NCBI RefSeq assembly: GCF_002078875.1
Contig: NC_034409.1
Location: 102,038,671-102,102,670, forward strand
Length of the DNA stretch: 64,000 nucleotides
Direction of reading: 5' to 3'
Source: Numida meleagris
Lineage: Eukaryota > Chordata > Aves > Galliformes > Numididae
Under the pieces are notes generated by a model. That model made no database searches and was not told where the DNA came from. It saw nothing but the letters and a program-made list of their open reading frames with translations. The position numbers and the translations under genes were made by a program. Shown one piece after another: positions 12,801 to 26,623 of this stretch. Each line of letters starts with the position of its first letter. Positions within the stretch are counted from its first letter, which is position 1.

Positions 12801-14532
12801 TGCTACTCTTCTGATTTGTTTTAGCATCACTAATCACTATTAATTGAAACCAAAGCTTTCCCTTCTTCCCTCCCCTTCCCTTTCGTTCCCCTCCTCCTTT
12901 CTTCTTTCTTCTTTTGTCTCTGTCCAGGAGTACTTAAGCATATGCTTAGAAAAGATAAGCGATTTAAAGAAGGATGCCTTTATAAGACAGATAGGCAGTG
13001 AGCTCAGACTTACCATGATATGTACAGCTGAACAAACAAAATGACTATTTCAGTATGATCTTAAGCATTGGAGCTTTTTGTCTGATGACACACTTCCCTA
13101 TTTCAAGAGTAAGGATTACTTAATCTCTGTCTGAAGTGAGCAGAGGATTTATGGAACACATAATATTCAGATAGTCTCAGCCTTACTGCAGAATTATTGA
13201 GGACTTATTTAAAAACAATAAATGAGAACTACCAATCCCATTTAATTAGCCATACAATTATAAATGCCATTTTGGTTACAAGAGTCAATACCAACCAGAG
13301 GATGAGGTTAGAAGAAGAAGACTAGTCCTCATTGGGCTTAGATTACTCATGATATAATTTAAGCCAACTTTTCAAAACTAAACAGTGTTTGGGTAAGCAG
13401 CATACAGTAGTCTCCCAGCACTTCACTGTCAGGAGCTGGGCAATTGGACTTTTAGAGTATTAGATCTCTTTAAATAAATCAAAACTGATACAATGCAGCA
13501 AGCCAGAGTTCACCTCAGAAAATTTATGTTGCATGAAGATCTCCTCTGACATCTGAGAGGGCCTTGGACAACAAAGAAAGTGCCCTGGTTCAAAACAGAT
13601 GTGAGCAAATTGGACTGTTTGTTATCTGGGGCTGCTGCTATTCTGATAACACAGTCCGTAGAAGGAAGCAAGCATCTACCCAAATGGTAAGTGCCTTCTA
13701 CAGTGGTCTTTTACTTCTCCAAAGACTGTTTGGGGACCTTGGGATCTGATCCCCACCAGCTGGGTCTCGACAGGGTTCTTACTTAGTGCATCTTGCATGT
13801 GTATGAAAGAGCCATTCATTCACTGAAAACTTGGCTCTCAGCGCTTAACGCTTCTGGGAATACTGCTGAGAATGAAACTCTTGGTACTCTGAGTCATGCT
13901 ATGTGGATGTAAAAAGTACCTAAAACTCAGATTCTAAGTAGCCTTAGCACTTAATTTTTTTGTCTTCATTTGAAAACCCCCTCTCAGAAACCAGACATAT
14001 AAATAAGCTATTCTGCCAACCCTACAGAAGCAGGTATGGCCTGGGTAAGAGCTGAACAAACATGAAAGAGAGCTTGAAATCCTTCTGGTATGTCTCTGCA
14101 GCTATAGTCATTGCTCTCTCGAATTTAGAGGTCTGACATAAAGCCCTATTGTGTGCCACGTACGTTGCAGCCATTTTGTGTGACTCCTTCCTTATTGAGC
14201 CACCTCCAGGTTTTATAGGGGAAAGTGGAGCTGAAGGAGCTGCTCCACTCCTTGCAACTGGCAGGAAGCAGAGAGATCTTCAGAGAACAGAAAGAGAAAG
14301 CACTGGTTACCAGGGCTCTACGGGCACCATTCAGTGGCAAAGAAGCAGCCAAAAAGGCTTCAAGACCTGCAGGCCAAAAGCTCCTGCAGCTCCATATAGC
14401 ACTCAACAGTAAGAGGAGATAGGAAATGGTGGAAACTGTGCTGTTAAAAAAAAAATTAAAAAAAAATATTACTGTGGTGCTGCAATGAAGATGTGTGGGA
14501 GACAAATAGACAGTTGTCTATATCACCCCCAA
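9860..14532. other. Intergenic, no gene seen
   Basis: About 4.7 kb without a recognisable exon. It contains A-runs near 10089, 10801 and 10890 and a nearly pure pyrimidine tract at about 12855-12925 that ends in a consensus-like CAG. A GC-richer stretch at 14150-14410 is open in two frames but shows no family signature. Confidence 0.55.
12855..12927 (+). repeat. Polypyrimidine (CT-rich) tract
   Basis: Nearly uninterrupted C/T over about 70 bp, ending TCTGTCCAG. It resembles a strong splice acceptor, but nothing recognisable follows it, so it is listed as low-complexity sequence. Confidence 0.7.
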
Positions 14533-14534
14533 GC

Positions 14535-14670
14535 TGCCGAAGTTCAAGAAGCGTCTGGACAACTCCCTTGGATGTAGGGTTTGAATTCTGAGTGGTGCTG
14601 TGTGGAGCCTGGAGCTGTACTCCATGATTTTTGTGGGTCCCTTCCAACTCAGGGTGTTCTACGATTCTAC
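14535..14670 (+). mobile_element. CR1 LINE 3' fragment, sense
   Basis: It shows 'gttcaagaagcgtctggacaa', 'tgctgtgtggagcctgg', 'gggtcccttccaactca' and a tail 'gttctacgattctac'. Confidence 0.87.
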
Positions 14671-16470
14671 CAGCTGTCTGAGATAGGAGCTGGTGGCTAA
14701 CTATATTCAAGAATTTGAGCTTTCTATGGGTTCAACATGAAGCTTCTTTGAAGTGGCACAAGATTATTTAGTACTTCTGTAGTCTATGTAAGAAAACTAA
14801 AAAATGAGAGAGATGCTGCCTCTGCAATGTTTCTGATCTGGAACCTGACAAACGGAAATCCTGGGTACGGGCAGCTGACAGGTGGTATTGGTCACTGCTT
14901 TTTTAACATGCTGAAGGAAGAAATTACATGATGGTTTGAGCTAAGAAATACAGGAAATATACCCTATGAACTTTGCTCATCTGTACTCTTTGACCCATAG
15001 AGGGTTTTGATGACAGCTCAGTTTGAAAATAGACTTTTCATTCTATTTTAGAGATTATTACTTTAGATTAATAGAGATCAGGAAATAAGATACTCACTGT
15101 AAACCTTGTGACAGTTTACCTGGGTCTCCTGGGGCTTCCTTGGAACACCCTCCAGCACTGCTTCCTTGTGGAAAGTCATGGCGAGAAAAGTGGGCAGTGA
15201 TATCTACCACCTCAGAGTAGCCCTGCAGGCCCAACAGCCCAGGACAGGCCTGCAGACTTCTCTCCATTGCCATGGTGCCTCCTGAATTCTATGAATTCAG
15301 CTCCAGCTTTATCTTTCTGTCTAATTATTTCAGGATCATCTGCCTGCAATTTATCCGCACATCGGTAGTATGAAGAAGCAATCCATTTGGGTACAGCAGA
15401 AATGTGAAATGATAGTGCTGATTATAAGCAGGCTTGTGGCTAAACTTCTCCATTACCTGTTCACTCTGCTAGAAACCTGTTCCTCATTCCCTTCTGTCAA
15501 CAGAACCATTTCATTGTATTTTTTGTTAAAACTGCCTCAACTTGCTATCAGATGGCTTTCATACAAGAGCTTGTCCTTCTCTGTACAAAAGTTAATTTGA
15601 TGCCCACATCAAAACTGTTAGAAAAAATGGGATTTATGGGTAGCAATATAGTAGCTGCCTTAATTCATTAACCTTTCTGGATGGGCACCTTTTCCCTAAT
15701 TGTACGAGCGTAGTTGTTTTATGAGTATACAAGTTGTATATACTAGTATTCATGTATGTGTATGTGCTAGTTGTAAAATTAGCGTTATGAGGTACTAGTT
15801 GTTTTATGAATAATTCTGCTTTCCAAATTAACATGCTTCTCTTAACGAATAGTTGGTTTCTTTTTCCTCATTGCTCTTCTGAGCCCCTTTTGTACTTTAC
15901 TGCTCTGAAGCAGGAGCAGCAACTCTTCTCCCAGGTAGGAGTTTCTTTCTCTCTCAGTGCCTGTTGGGCACGAAGAGAACTTTATCGCTAGAATGCCTGC
16001 TTTGGCATGATAGTCAGAGGCACCTTTCCTGCCTGGAACCCATTTTCCTAGAAGTTTGTTTCACGCCCTTATCTGATAACACAAACGTCTTGCTTTAACA
16101 ATAGTTGTTTGCCATGTGCCAGTAAAACTGTTGAACAAACATGTGCTGTAGTTACCTAAGTGTATCTCTCATCTTGAAATTATATTGAAAGTACATTCAA
16201 AATTGAGTCCTATAACACAGAATGCTGTAACAGTTTCTATAAGCAAGATGACTAAATTCAGCAGGCAGCAAGACAATTTATCTTAGCACTTCTGATTTGT
16301 TTTCCAAATGGGTTTTCAGTTAACTAATTGTGCTGCAGTGGTTTATCAATGGTTAAATTTTATGCTTTCACTATAGGGATTTCCCAGGGCATTATCTACC
16401 TAAACACCATTTTTTCCCTTTGGATGAAGCTTCATTTTTAATATATGCATCCCATCATGCTTGCTCAGCT
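14671..16470. other. Intergenic, no gene seen
   Basis: AT-rich sequence with no supported exon. The element AGTTGTTTTATGA recurs near 15711 and 15796, flanking a run rich in TGTATA. Confidence 0.5.
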
Positions 16471-16578
16471 ATAGAATCATAGAATCATTAAGGTTAGAAA
16501 AGACCACAAAGATCATCTAGTCCAACCATCAACCCACCCCCACCATGCCCACTGACCACATCCCTCAGTGCCACATTC
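16471..16578 (-). mobile_element. CR1 LINE 3' terminus, antisense
   Basis: It begins with two octamers (tatagaatcatagaatca), then 'aaggttagaaaagacca', 'gatcatctagtccaaccatc' and 'actgaccacatccctcagtg'. It is short and 5'-truncated. Confidence 0.88.
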
Positions 16579-19500
16579 TACCTTTAAAATAGAAACAGAC
16601 TCAAACAGAACCTCCTCACATGAACCCCTTCAGACGCAGAGGAGCTAGACAATCTCAGACTCAGCTATGGTGCTATCTAGCCAATAAATCAAATACATCT
16701 TGACTCTAGCAGTTAGCTAGCGCATTTGGCCACGTGTCCTGCATTGCTCTTTGAAACCCTGACAGCATCTGAACAAGCTCGGTTTAATCCAAGCTAATTT
16801 TCACACAGACAATGGCCTGTTGACTATTTTAATAACCCATCAGTTATACACTTAAAACAATGCACATGGATTAAAATAAAATCCTTGTGATTTGTTCAGG
16901 AGAGAAGCTGTTTGAGCAGCACAAAAAGGCTGATGTCTTGAGAACTACTGGAAAGAAGATTTCCTGAAAACTGATGATGGCACAGTTTGTTATTCATGAC
17001 TTTACCAAAACCATTCCAAAAGTACAGTGTGTTTAAAATGCATTAGCTAGATGATGTGTGATGCTTCCTTCCTCCTCTTTTTCTCCAGTTCATATTTTAC
17101 ATCTTCTAGCTCTCCAGAAGGAACACCAGAGAGCAAAATATGCAAAGAGAATGTGATCCTTTCATTTACAGGACAGTGTTTTGCTTGCCAGGGAGCTTCA
17201 GCACTCAGTATGAGTCTATATGTAAGCGAAAGAGGTACAATATCATTTAAAGAATGCCACCACAAATAAGATGAGACATTTCACTTAGACACTGTTCTAA
17301 ATTTAATACTGAAAAAGCAAGATACAACTTGGGAAGTAGCTTCTAAGGTCGGTTTCTCTGTTCTTAGAAGCATCAGCAGTCTGAAAACTTGGCAGAAGCT
17401 GAATTTGAACAACTGCAGCACTTGCAATAATCTTTAGTTTTATTTCAAAACCAGAAAGTACCTAGAAAATACAACAGACTCTTCAGTCAGCAGTTTTTTT
17501 GTGCCGCATCATTTCCACTGCAATTGGCAAATAACGAAGAAACAAGCAGGCTGCTCACGTCCGGACAGAAACAAGGCTTCCGTGGCACTGTAAAAGGGAG
17601 AACTTTTAGAACAAAGCCTATCATGCAGCATTCATTTGAGAAGATTCTAGCAATGTAGAAGTGGTTATCTGACAGTATTTCTTGCTTTATGCAACAGCAA
17701 GCACCGATATCAGTGACAGGCAACTTTGTATTAATAGAAACATGTGAAGCTTACTCATCATGCCCTTACCAATACAACTGCCAGCAGCATAAAGGCAGTT
17801 ACACATTTCTCGTTGGTAGAAAGACAGCCACTAATCCCAATAAACACAGTTATGACACATGACCTCTCCCGGGCAAAGTGATAAGACAAAATGGCTGCAA
17901 CCTCAAACTGTATTTTATTTATGTATCGTTTTGTACTTTATCTGATCTCATCTGAATGAACTTTGACAGACGGTTTAGAAGGCTTGTATAAAGATCTGCA
18001 GGTTATTCAAAGACAGTACAATTCACCGTTATTGATTATTACACAAGAGCATTTGTCCCACCGAGTCCCACCAAGCAGTACTAAAATAACACAAATGAAA
18101 GCGATGGGGAAAAAAATCCCTGATATTTCCTGGAATCACATGTAATAGAATCATATTTCTTGATATGTAACTTAGCAGTGTAAGTGTCCAATAGATTTTT
18201 AAAGGCTTGCTCATCCAGATCTCAGTCAGACGACTCATCTGCCTGATGACATATGTTAAATGTCTTAGCAGATGAGGGACTCTATGTATACTATATTCCA
18301 TCTCACTCTCTCTTTGCAGTATTTAGCACACAACCCTAGAGCTGGGTAATCTTGCACAAACAGCCTCCTGTACTGTGAACTCCAATCCCAAAGCCTGTGT
18401 TCTTACCTGGAGTGGCACTGCATCTGCCATCCTGAATGCTGCTCTTCCATTTATTACTTTGCTCCAGAAGCATTTTTAAAAACATCCCTGGACCATTTTT
18501 GCATTTTTTCCTACACCTTACAATCTATTATTAAGGCAACTGTAACTCCTGTGTATCTACATGAAAATTCTGCACCTGCTTTTTAAGTTCATAGGAAATG
18601 AATCTGTTGTATCTGTTTCTACTTTGCCTGAAAAAATTACACATTTTTCTTACTTAAATGATGATGTTCAGATTTCTCCTCCTCACACTCAGTCAGCTGT
18701 GCAGTTTCTGCTCTGTTTCTCTGCCAGAAAGGAATGTGCAGTATATCATAACTCACGGTGTCATGCAGTAATTCCTGTATGACACCGTCACTAACTGCCT
18801 CATTCAGCACATTTTCCCAGTTTTCTGAGAGTTTAGACAAAATGTGACAGGTGGTGTCTTTTTTTGCCAAGGTACTGATTCATAAACATTTAACTGGAAC
18901 CTTAGGATCTGCCTTAGAGGGAACTAGCATGAGGTAACTACAACTATTTCTGATTTGCAACATTGTCATAGAGTGTAAGGCATTCACATTTTCTTCAGCA
19001 ATAACTTGCTCTCACGTGGTAGGAATGCTTGTCAGCAAGCACTCAGAACTGCAGACTCATATCTTATCAGCACTAAACACTGCCATGTTCTGCTGGGGCT
19101 GCACGCGGAGATTTAAACAGCTTGACTGTGACTTGCATAACTCCACATGAACACCAGAATCCCAAATTTTCCAAGTGACTCCTATGTGGGGGAGGTGAGA
19201 AGCAGGCAATGTGTTGGTACAGCCCGCCCTGGACCAAACAGCTCCTGTGAGCAATGTACACCCCTCCCTCCAAATGTTTATTGAGAGGTAGAGCAGTCAA
19301 ACTGTGTTTTTCAGAGGACTGAAGCCCCTGCGTGAGCTCTGCAAACAGAAGATAGGGTTTCATTTCAGGAAAGATACAAAATATACATCAGAACCTATCA
19401 CCAACATGCAGGCTGCTTTTCACAACTGTGCTCAAACCTAACATACATCTGTGCAGTTTGGATTTTGAATATAGCCCAAGGCATAAAGGAATATACTGGA

Positions 19501-19805
19501 CTGTGATCCAATATATCTAAATAAGTATTCACCAACATTTGGGGGTGTTTTTGTGGAGTCTCTTGAAAACCTCTCAAGCAAGATAAGCTCTGCCTGGGAC
19601 AGTGTCCAGGCCCCAACAAAAACCCTAGATCTACACTGACAGTAATTGTAACATTTACACATTTGGCTGACAAAAAGCATGTCTCAAAAAATGTTGTAGT
19701 TGTTAGAAAGTAGCAGAAATGCATCAGAGGTTTTTGCTGAGTAGATAAGGCAGCTTAGTCGCTGACTAGGGAGCTGTGCCTACTTCAGCCCTTCCTCAGT
19801 ACTTC
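16579..19805. other. Intergenic, no gene seen
   Basis: About 3.2 kb of AT-rich DNA. The open frames on both strands are short and lack family motifs or paired splice sites. Confidence 0.5.
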
Positions 19806-19809
19806 ATCC

Positions 19810-20150
19810 CAGACAAGGGAAGGCTCAAAGTGATCTCATCAATGTATACAAATAACTGAAGGGAGGGTGCAGAGAGGATGGAACCTGCCTCTTTTCAGTG
19901 GTGCCAGCACCAGGTCAAGAGGCAACAGGTACAAACTGGAGCACAGAAGGTTCCCTCTGAACACCAGGAAGCACTTCGGTACTGGCACAAGCTGCCCATA
20001 GAGGCTGTGAAATCTCATCCTTAGAGATGTCCAAAAGTTGCCTGGTCATGGCCCTGGGCACCCTGCTGTGGGTGTCCCTGCTGGAGCAGGGCTTGGGCCA
20101 GGTGGACCCAGAGGGCCCTGCCAGACTCTTCCATCCTGTGATTCTGCAAG
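19810..20150 (+). mobile_element. Older CR1-like LINE fragment, sense
   Basis: It contains the diverged CR1 phrases 'aggctcaaagtgatctcat', 'gtgccagcaccaggtcaagaggcaacaggta', 'gcacaagctgcccatagagg', 'ggccctgggcaccctgctgtgg' and 'catcctgtgattctgcaa'. Divergence is higher than in the other copies. Confidence 0.75.
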
Positions 20151-20639
20151 GGAAAAGCGGATAAGAAACCATGTTCCCGAGATAAACTCTCTTCTAAAGT
20201 GTTTTCAAGAAGCTCCTACTTTGCACTGCGAGAAATACAGCTGCAAAATGTTTCTGGAAAAAGCTGTGAGTTGTGGATCATCAACTGTCCAAAGAAGGGA
20301 AAAGGAAAGCAGGAACAGGAAACAATCAAGATGATTACTGTACCTAGGCAATACACTCAAAAGATTAACAAAAGACTAACACAGAACCAAGCCATCAGGA
20401 AATGACACTATATAATCAATAATGTCATTTCTACAACCAGTTCCAGGTTTGCAAGTACACTTTCCAAATGTAAACTTGCTGTTCATCCTCCCAACAAGAG
20501 ACGACCACTACTTTGTACATAACCTATTATTTAATTTTTTGAGAAGGGACTCCATCTCAGACAGACCCAGTACAGAGACATGCAGGTATATTTCTTGTTT
20601 TTGACACGTCGGTGGTGATAGCTCCTGTGTCTTCAATGC

Positions 20640-20960
20640 ATTATCGGGTTACCTTTTGCTGTACGTAGCAATTCTGGGCTCTTTGTGACTTTCACAGAAC
20701 TGAGCTGGAAACAAAATTAAAAGCAGAGTTAAAATTGGCCTCATTTTCCTTTCGGTATGAGTTGTGCACTTGAACCGTGACTCACCAGGGCTCGCAGTCA
20801 CACCCAAGCGAACCATGCACTGAGTGGCCAATCGCCTGCACACAGGAGGAAATCCAGATCGACGGCTGAAGGGCCCAGGCGGGCTGCCTCCTCCCACTGG
20901 ATCACCGCAGTGACGTGCAGACTTGCGATCGCTCCACCTTCTCAGATGAGCCTCCAACCT
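20640..20960 (-). promoter_or_regulatory. CpG-enriched patch, possible minus-strand promoter/first exon
   Basis: Within otherwise CpG-poor DNA, 20770-20945 carries about a dozen CpGs. Read on the minus strand it has a CCAAT-type GATTGGCC box, a CACGTCAC CRE half-site and a good donor (CTG|GTGAGT at 20786/20785). About 80-140 bp further on are an acceptor-like TTGTTTCCAG and a second donor-like AAAAG|GTAACC near 20653. The open frames here have no known domain. This could be a small lncRNA start or simply a GC-rich relic; function is inference only. Confidence 0.25.
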
Positions 20961-23072
20961 GGTAATCAGTACCAGAAACTGAACAGCTTCTGTTGTGAGG
21001 CATTTAATTTGCAGTTCTAAACAGAAGCAGGCACTGAATCAATTTTTCCTCTGTTGTTACAAATGGGAAAACATACAACCTCCAAAAAATAAATCCCTTT
21101 TTTTTTTCCCAGAAAGATATAATAAGAGTAATAGCAATTAATACATTGAACAGTCAAACGCTTTTCCTGGCAAGTAATTTTACGATCAATATAGAAGCAG
21201 TAGGTTACAATAACAACAGTATGTTGTGAAATTAAAACCTAGCCAAGTATTTGAATGGATGATGTTCTTTCCTAATTTTGGTAGGCTTTCCAGTCTTAAC
21301 CAAGCCTTCAAATACATCACGCACTTTTGCAATCTTCCTGCGTAACAAAAGCAAACTGGGTGATCATAATGAAGAAGTTATTTAAGCAAAACAGTGGCTT
21401 ACTTAGTTGTTTTAAAATAAGGTCATGTTATACCATACCGCAAAGGATCACATGCTCTCAAGTCTTTTTGCCACTGTCAGATACTTCGAAAGCAAAACAT
21501 AATGTTATCATTCACTGTTCTGCTGCTGACATATTTACGATAGCCTTCAGATAGCCGAAGTGTAAGTCCTTCACAAGGTTTCCATCAAATCATTTAAAAG
21601 TTAATCCTTCTTGAGGCATTAGACTAGAAAGGCACGTATGCTCAGATAAATTGGAATGACAATCCATTTCCATATTTTTTTCGGAGTCCTTGAAATGTTT
21701 CTGGCTAATTCCAGAAAACCTACCCTTCTGAATCACTTAACCAGTGTTTTTGTTGTTCATCTGTCTGTCTTGGTTGCGTCTGACCTCTGTAATGATTGTA
21801 ATAGAAAAAACATTCCGCTTTTCTTTCCTTTCTTCACTATGACTCAACATCCTTCTCCTCTCAGGGGTATGACTACAGCTCTTAGGGAATCAGTCCAAAG
21901 TTTTAATGTTTCAAGTATTGTGGAGATTTTTTGAATCTGCATGTGTTTGCGAGAGAAGCCATTTCTTTCCTACCTTCCAGAGTCTCACCCACAAATATGT
22001 TTTTTTTTTTTTTTTTAAGAACGCTCAGGGTACCTCCTTCCATGGATATAGGGAAAGTTTCTTAGGTTTTAATCCAGGGAAGAGAGTTTGCATTTTACTG
22101 AAAGAGCAACAAACCAGTTCTCCAGATATCCCTGATAACTTAGCACTAACAAGCAGACTGTGCAGGCAGAGCAGCTCTGAGCGAGAGCTACAACAGAGCC
22201 CCGAGCCAGACACATATGGGAAAATGATCTACAAGCTTTCAGCCCCTCTAAACTAAGGAGCCATTCAAGTTGGATACAGACTATCAATAGACTATACGAT
22301 GTGTCAGAGAAAACAGATGGGCTCTTCTTTCCCTATTAGCACTATTTTTTGAGGTGATGGCTTCTCTTACCCAGCATGAGGTCATGGGACAGGGGAACAC
22401 TGAAACGATGCAGTGTGTTACGCGTATAGTTTGTGAAGGAGCACCCCAGTATGAGGTGTTTCACCAGATCTCCCTACATCTTCCCAAATACTCAGCACTT
22501 CCACAAATCTGTCTGCAGATCCATGTCTGGCTGAAAACAGCTTCTGCTGGTTTCAAGCTTCGTGGTTTTCTGCTGCACTGAACTAATTCATTTAAAACCC
22601 ACACAGCTGCTATCCCACAACATTACTTGAGACTGAAAACGCTCATCAAGCTCTGGACAACATACACTGCCTTTCCCACACACAACAAAGTTTCCTCCCA
22701 AACTTCAAAAGAGCCACTGTGTGATAATGTGCAGCCTGGGCAATCTGACTGCAGCAATCTCACCTCACCTCCCAAACACTTCTGGTCTTTTCTCAGATGC
22801 CTCTGACCAACCATTTCTGTAAGACAAAATTAAAGCCAATAACAGTTGTTCTCCAAGTTTCCAGGAAAGCAAATCTATTTTTTCATGAATAAATCCATTG
22901 TCGTCCTCTTTCAAGTTAAGCACTTGGATGGGTCTCTTCAGCCATCCTCAGTTGTTGGGCTCCTCATTCACCTCCCTCAGACCATCCCAGGAGCCCGCTG
23001 ATGCTCCTCAGCCAGAAACTTTTAAACATTTCCCATCTTCTTTTGCCATTGTTTACATGTGGTTTATAACCC

Positions 23073-23076
<4 letters not shown>

Positions 23077-23122
<46 letters not shown>
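23077..23122. repeat. (CA)23 microsatellite
   Basis: A perfect 46-bp CA dinucleotide run. Such a length is normally polymorphic. Confidence 0.97.
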
Positions 23123-23124
<2 letters not shown>

Positions 23125-26100
23125 GTTGCTCTTTTCAATCAAAACAAACAAAAGAAACCCCCCATGTTTTCCCCATGGAAATGTTACTGTTTTGTTTAAG
23201 GTTGCTGTTTTTAAAAACAGTATCTGAAAAAAAAAGATCAGCTTGTAACTGAGAGGGCAGTTTTCACTTTAAGAAGCTTTGATGAGAATTTGGACTAAAT
23301 TAACTTTGAGATAATCACCTTTGTAATTGCATTTTTAAAGAACAGTCCACTAGAGTATGATTTACTTCTAGATGAAAAGCATTTTTCCTCTTTTTTTTTT
23401 ATAAGCAGGGAATTTAAAAATATTTTCCTGTGAGTAACAGTACGCTTTCCCAGAATTAACAAAAGACTTTTGTAAGCAAGAAACCATGAAAAATAAGCAT
23501 GTGTGTTTTTAAGAATTAGAACAGTACCCCACACATACAGCAAAAGACAGTATGGAGAGAAACTCGCTTGGCTGCTTACATACTGGTAAGAAAACGTAGA
23601 AAGTCCTCAAAGGCTTTCTAGAAGAATTTATTTAAAGATTTTAAAAGCAGTTTTAAAGAATGAGGCAGATACACAGCCTATACATATTGACATGGCCCTG
23701 GGGTTCTCCTTACTTAAATACATTACATGCTACTTAGCTACTCGATAGCTAGATTTTCAGATTGAAAATGTAATCTCAGTGTAGATTAAAAAATAGCTTT
23801 TGTTTGCAAGCTGACGGGAGGGAGGTTTGGGCTGCATTTAGCAGAGTGCAAATGCCCTGGTGTTCTTCATGGCTTCTGCAGAAGCCTTACGGGATGCCAG
23901 CCTCCAGCCATGGCACCAGCCTCCCTCAGGTCCCCCTGGGGGACACTGGCACTGACATTCTGGTGGGGCCAGACCAGCCCCAGGTGCAAACTGTTCCCTC
24001 GCCACCTGCCACCACGCATGCCTGCCATGCACATGTGCAGCACAGCTGCTGCATGCATGCACGGAAAATATGTTGCTGGAGATGCTGGAATGCTGCGCAT
24101 GCATCCATTTGTTTCACTGCTTACGACACTGCAGTGAGTGCTTCTGGGAAAGCGTCAGACCTGCTCCATGTGCAGTGCAGTGCATTCAGTCCGTGCATGG
24201 AGAGTCAGTGTGTCTGGGACAAGCTCACTACACCTGATTTACTACGGTGACCTGTTTGCTCATTTGGCTCATGACTAGAAATGATGGGTTCACCGCGTAT
24301 GCCTCATCACTCCATCACAGCGTAGGTATGGGGACAAAGACAGAAACCTTCTTCTGACACCAAGCGTCATGCTCAGCCAGAAAGAACTGGACACAAAAGA
24401 CAGAAGACAAGCCCTTAGCGTTTACTTTTCTCAGTGACTTTTGCCAATGCCTTTAACATATTCTGATCCCAGCATCCAGCAGAAGTATGTATCGAGGCAC
24501 AGATTCAAGTAACACGTAGTCCTCTGAGGTTTAGCCACCAAATCTAACCCAGTTATCTCTATTCCCAACACAGACAGAGGAGCGAGACAGGCAAAACTCC
24601 AAAAGGAGTTTCATCACCCCACTCTAAGACATCTACCACAGGAAGGGGAAAATTACCCTGTGGAGATGCCTATCTGGTCTCATGGACTGCACGGGAACAT
24701 AAATAAGTAAGTTGCTTACACTAGAGAGATGATGTTTAGATGGATAAAGATAGGTGGGATGAGTCTCACCTTTTGCGTTGGGATGTGTTGCAATTAAACT
24801 GGAGAATTTATTAGCCAAGGTTCTGTGGTACGAAACAAGCTTCAGCATAGGAGCTGAGGGCAATGGCAGAAAAAGTCAAACACAATATTAAAGATGTCTT
24901 GAATGTTACTGTTTTAGGCTGTGCCTGTTTGACCCGAAACCTGACTCTGTAAATTACGTCACTTTCATCTGTCTGGGCCATTACCCTACAAAGACAAGCC
25001 AGAGCTTAGTGAAACCGAGTCACAAACTACCAAGAGCTGAGACTGGTGCACTCAGTGTGTCTGCTGCAGTAAACAACACCAGCAAAAAGATAGTGATAGC
25101 CATGCTTCTTCAGAAAATAAAAGCATATGATATGTAAAATGGGACTTAAAATCCTATTAATGTCTTAAATGTATAAGAAAAAAAATCCATTGCAAAAAAA
25201 AGGGATATTATTCCTCATTTTCTTTTAACTACATTCTTTTATTATTATTTCTTCTCATGCTCACTAATCCCACGAGCACTTATAACTTGAATTTATACAT
25301 TGTTTAATCTTTAAAATATTCATTATTAATCTGCAGGAAGATACACTTCCTTATTTTGTCAGCTTACTTCCCAGATCTCCTTTTTGCTGGTTTTACTTCT
25401 CCTTTTTAGGAAAAAAAAAAAAAAAGGAATTTTTTTTTTCATTTTTCCAGTTGTGTCTAATTTCAGTAAGGAAATTATTTATTCAGTTCTTCTGTCTGAC
25501 TATGAGTGAGAAACAAGCTGTTACACCATAATTTCTTTTTCTATTGTGTGGGAACTCAGCATTGCATCATCCTTAGCACTGAGAACAAGAGATGAAGATC
25601 CCTTCTTGGTGGGTGTGGTCCAGGGTTTGGTAGCCAATCTCCAAGCCAAAGTAAAAGTTCTAAGCAGTTTTTCAAAGCTGCTTGTTTCACGTCTGAGCAC
25701 TTGGGGATTGGGAGTTATCAGCATGTGTAAGGGCGTGAGAACTGCCAGTCACAGAAAGCATTAAGAACGACTAAAAAAACTTAGATTCAGAAGGCATTAT
25801 GATTTAAAACGTAAGAACTCGTAGTGCTCACATCTCAAGCGTAAAGATATTGTTTGGAGATAATTATTAAACGGTTGATCTTAAAAATTTTGCCAACAAA
25901 TTGCTTATGCTATTTTGTGATTAAACTCTGGCCATTGGTGTGGATGTTCATACAGGTACATAGCTATGCTTGCTGTAGGCCTTTCAGAGAAAGCATTGCT
26001 TGACTAAATCTCATGTACATACAATACAGCAGATTGTTTGTTCGTGTTGCTTTTCATTGTTCTGCATGGTTATCAGTTACAAATGACAACCATTACTTGG

Positions 26101-26598
26101 CCCACATTAAACACTCTCAAAGAATCCAGGAACAAGTAAAAGTAAAATGAAAGGTGTGTCGCTTTGGAGTGTGGTTAAAGTTTATGTGCCTACAGCAGGC
26201 ATAACAAAAAAACAAACTGACTTCCACCTGGTGCAAATCTAGACAAGGTGTTAACATCTATCTCAAAGGTTGTTGATCAAGGAAAAGGCAGCTTTTATTT
26301 TGTAGACTTTTCCACCTGCATGCAGAGTTTACAAAGTAAATACCGCAGTTCTTCAGGGGCTAGAGCAATTGGGAGCCCTTGAATAAACAACCTGGAACTG
26401 CTATTCCAGGTCTAGTTGCAGATCTGCTTTTACAGTGCTTCATGCTGTCGTTTTTATTCGAAAGATTTCTCCTAAAGAAATGGAGACAAAAAAAAAGCCC
26501 TAACAAAATAATACCTTTAGAAATGGAAGCTAAAAGACTTAGAGAAATTATACAAGGAAACACGAAGCCTGCCTGTGAAATGCAACCACTCTCCACTT

Positions 26599-26623
26599 AA
26601 AAAAAAAAAAAAAAAAAAAAAAA
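26599..26623 (+). repeat. A25 homopolymer
   Basis: Twenty-five consecutive A residues following CTCCACTT. A retrocopy tail was considered, but no clear source or target-site duplication is visible. Confidence 0.9.

Noticed and set aside
12855..13044. Exon after the strong polypyrimidine tract ending in CAG
   Set aside because: The following frame has no conserved sequence and no convincing donor, so the tract is treated as low complexity.
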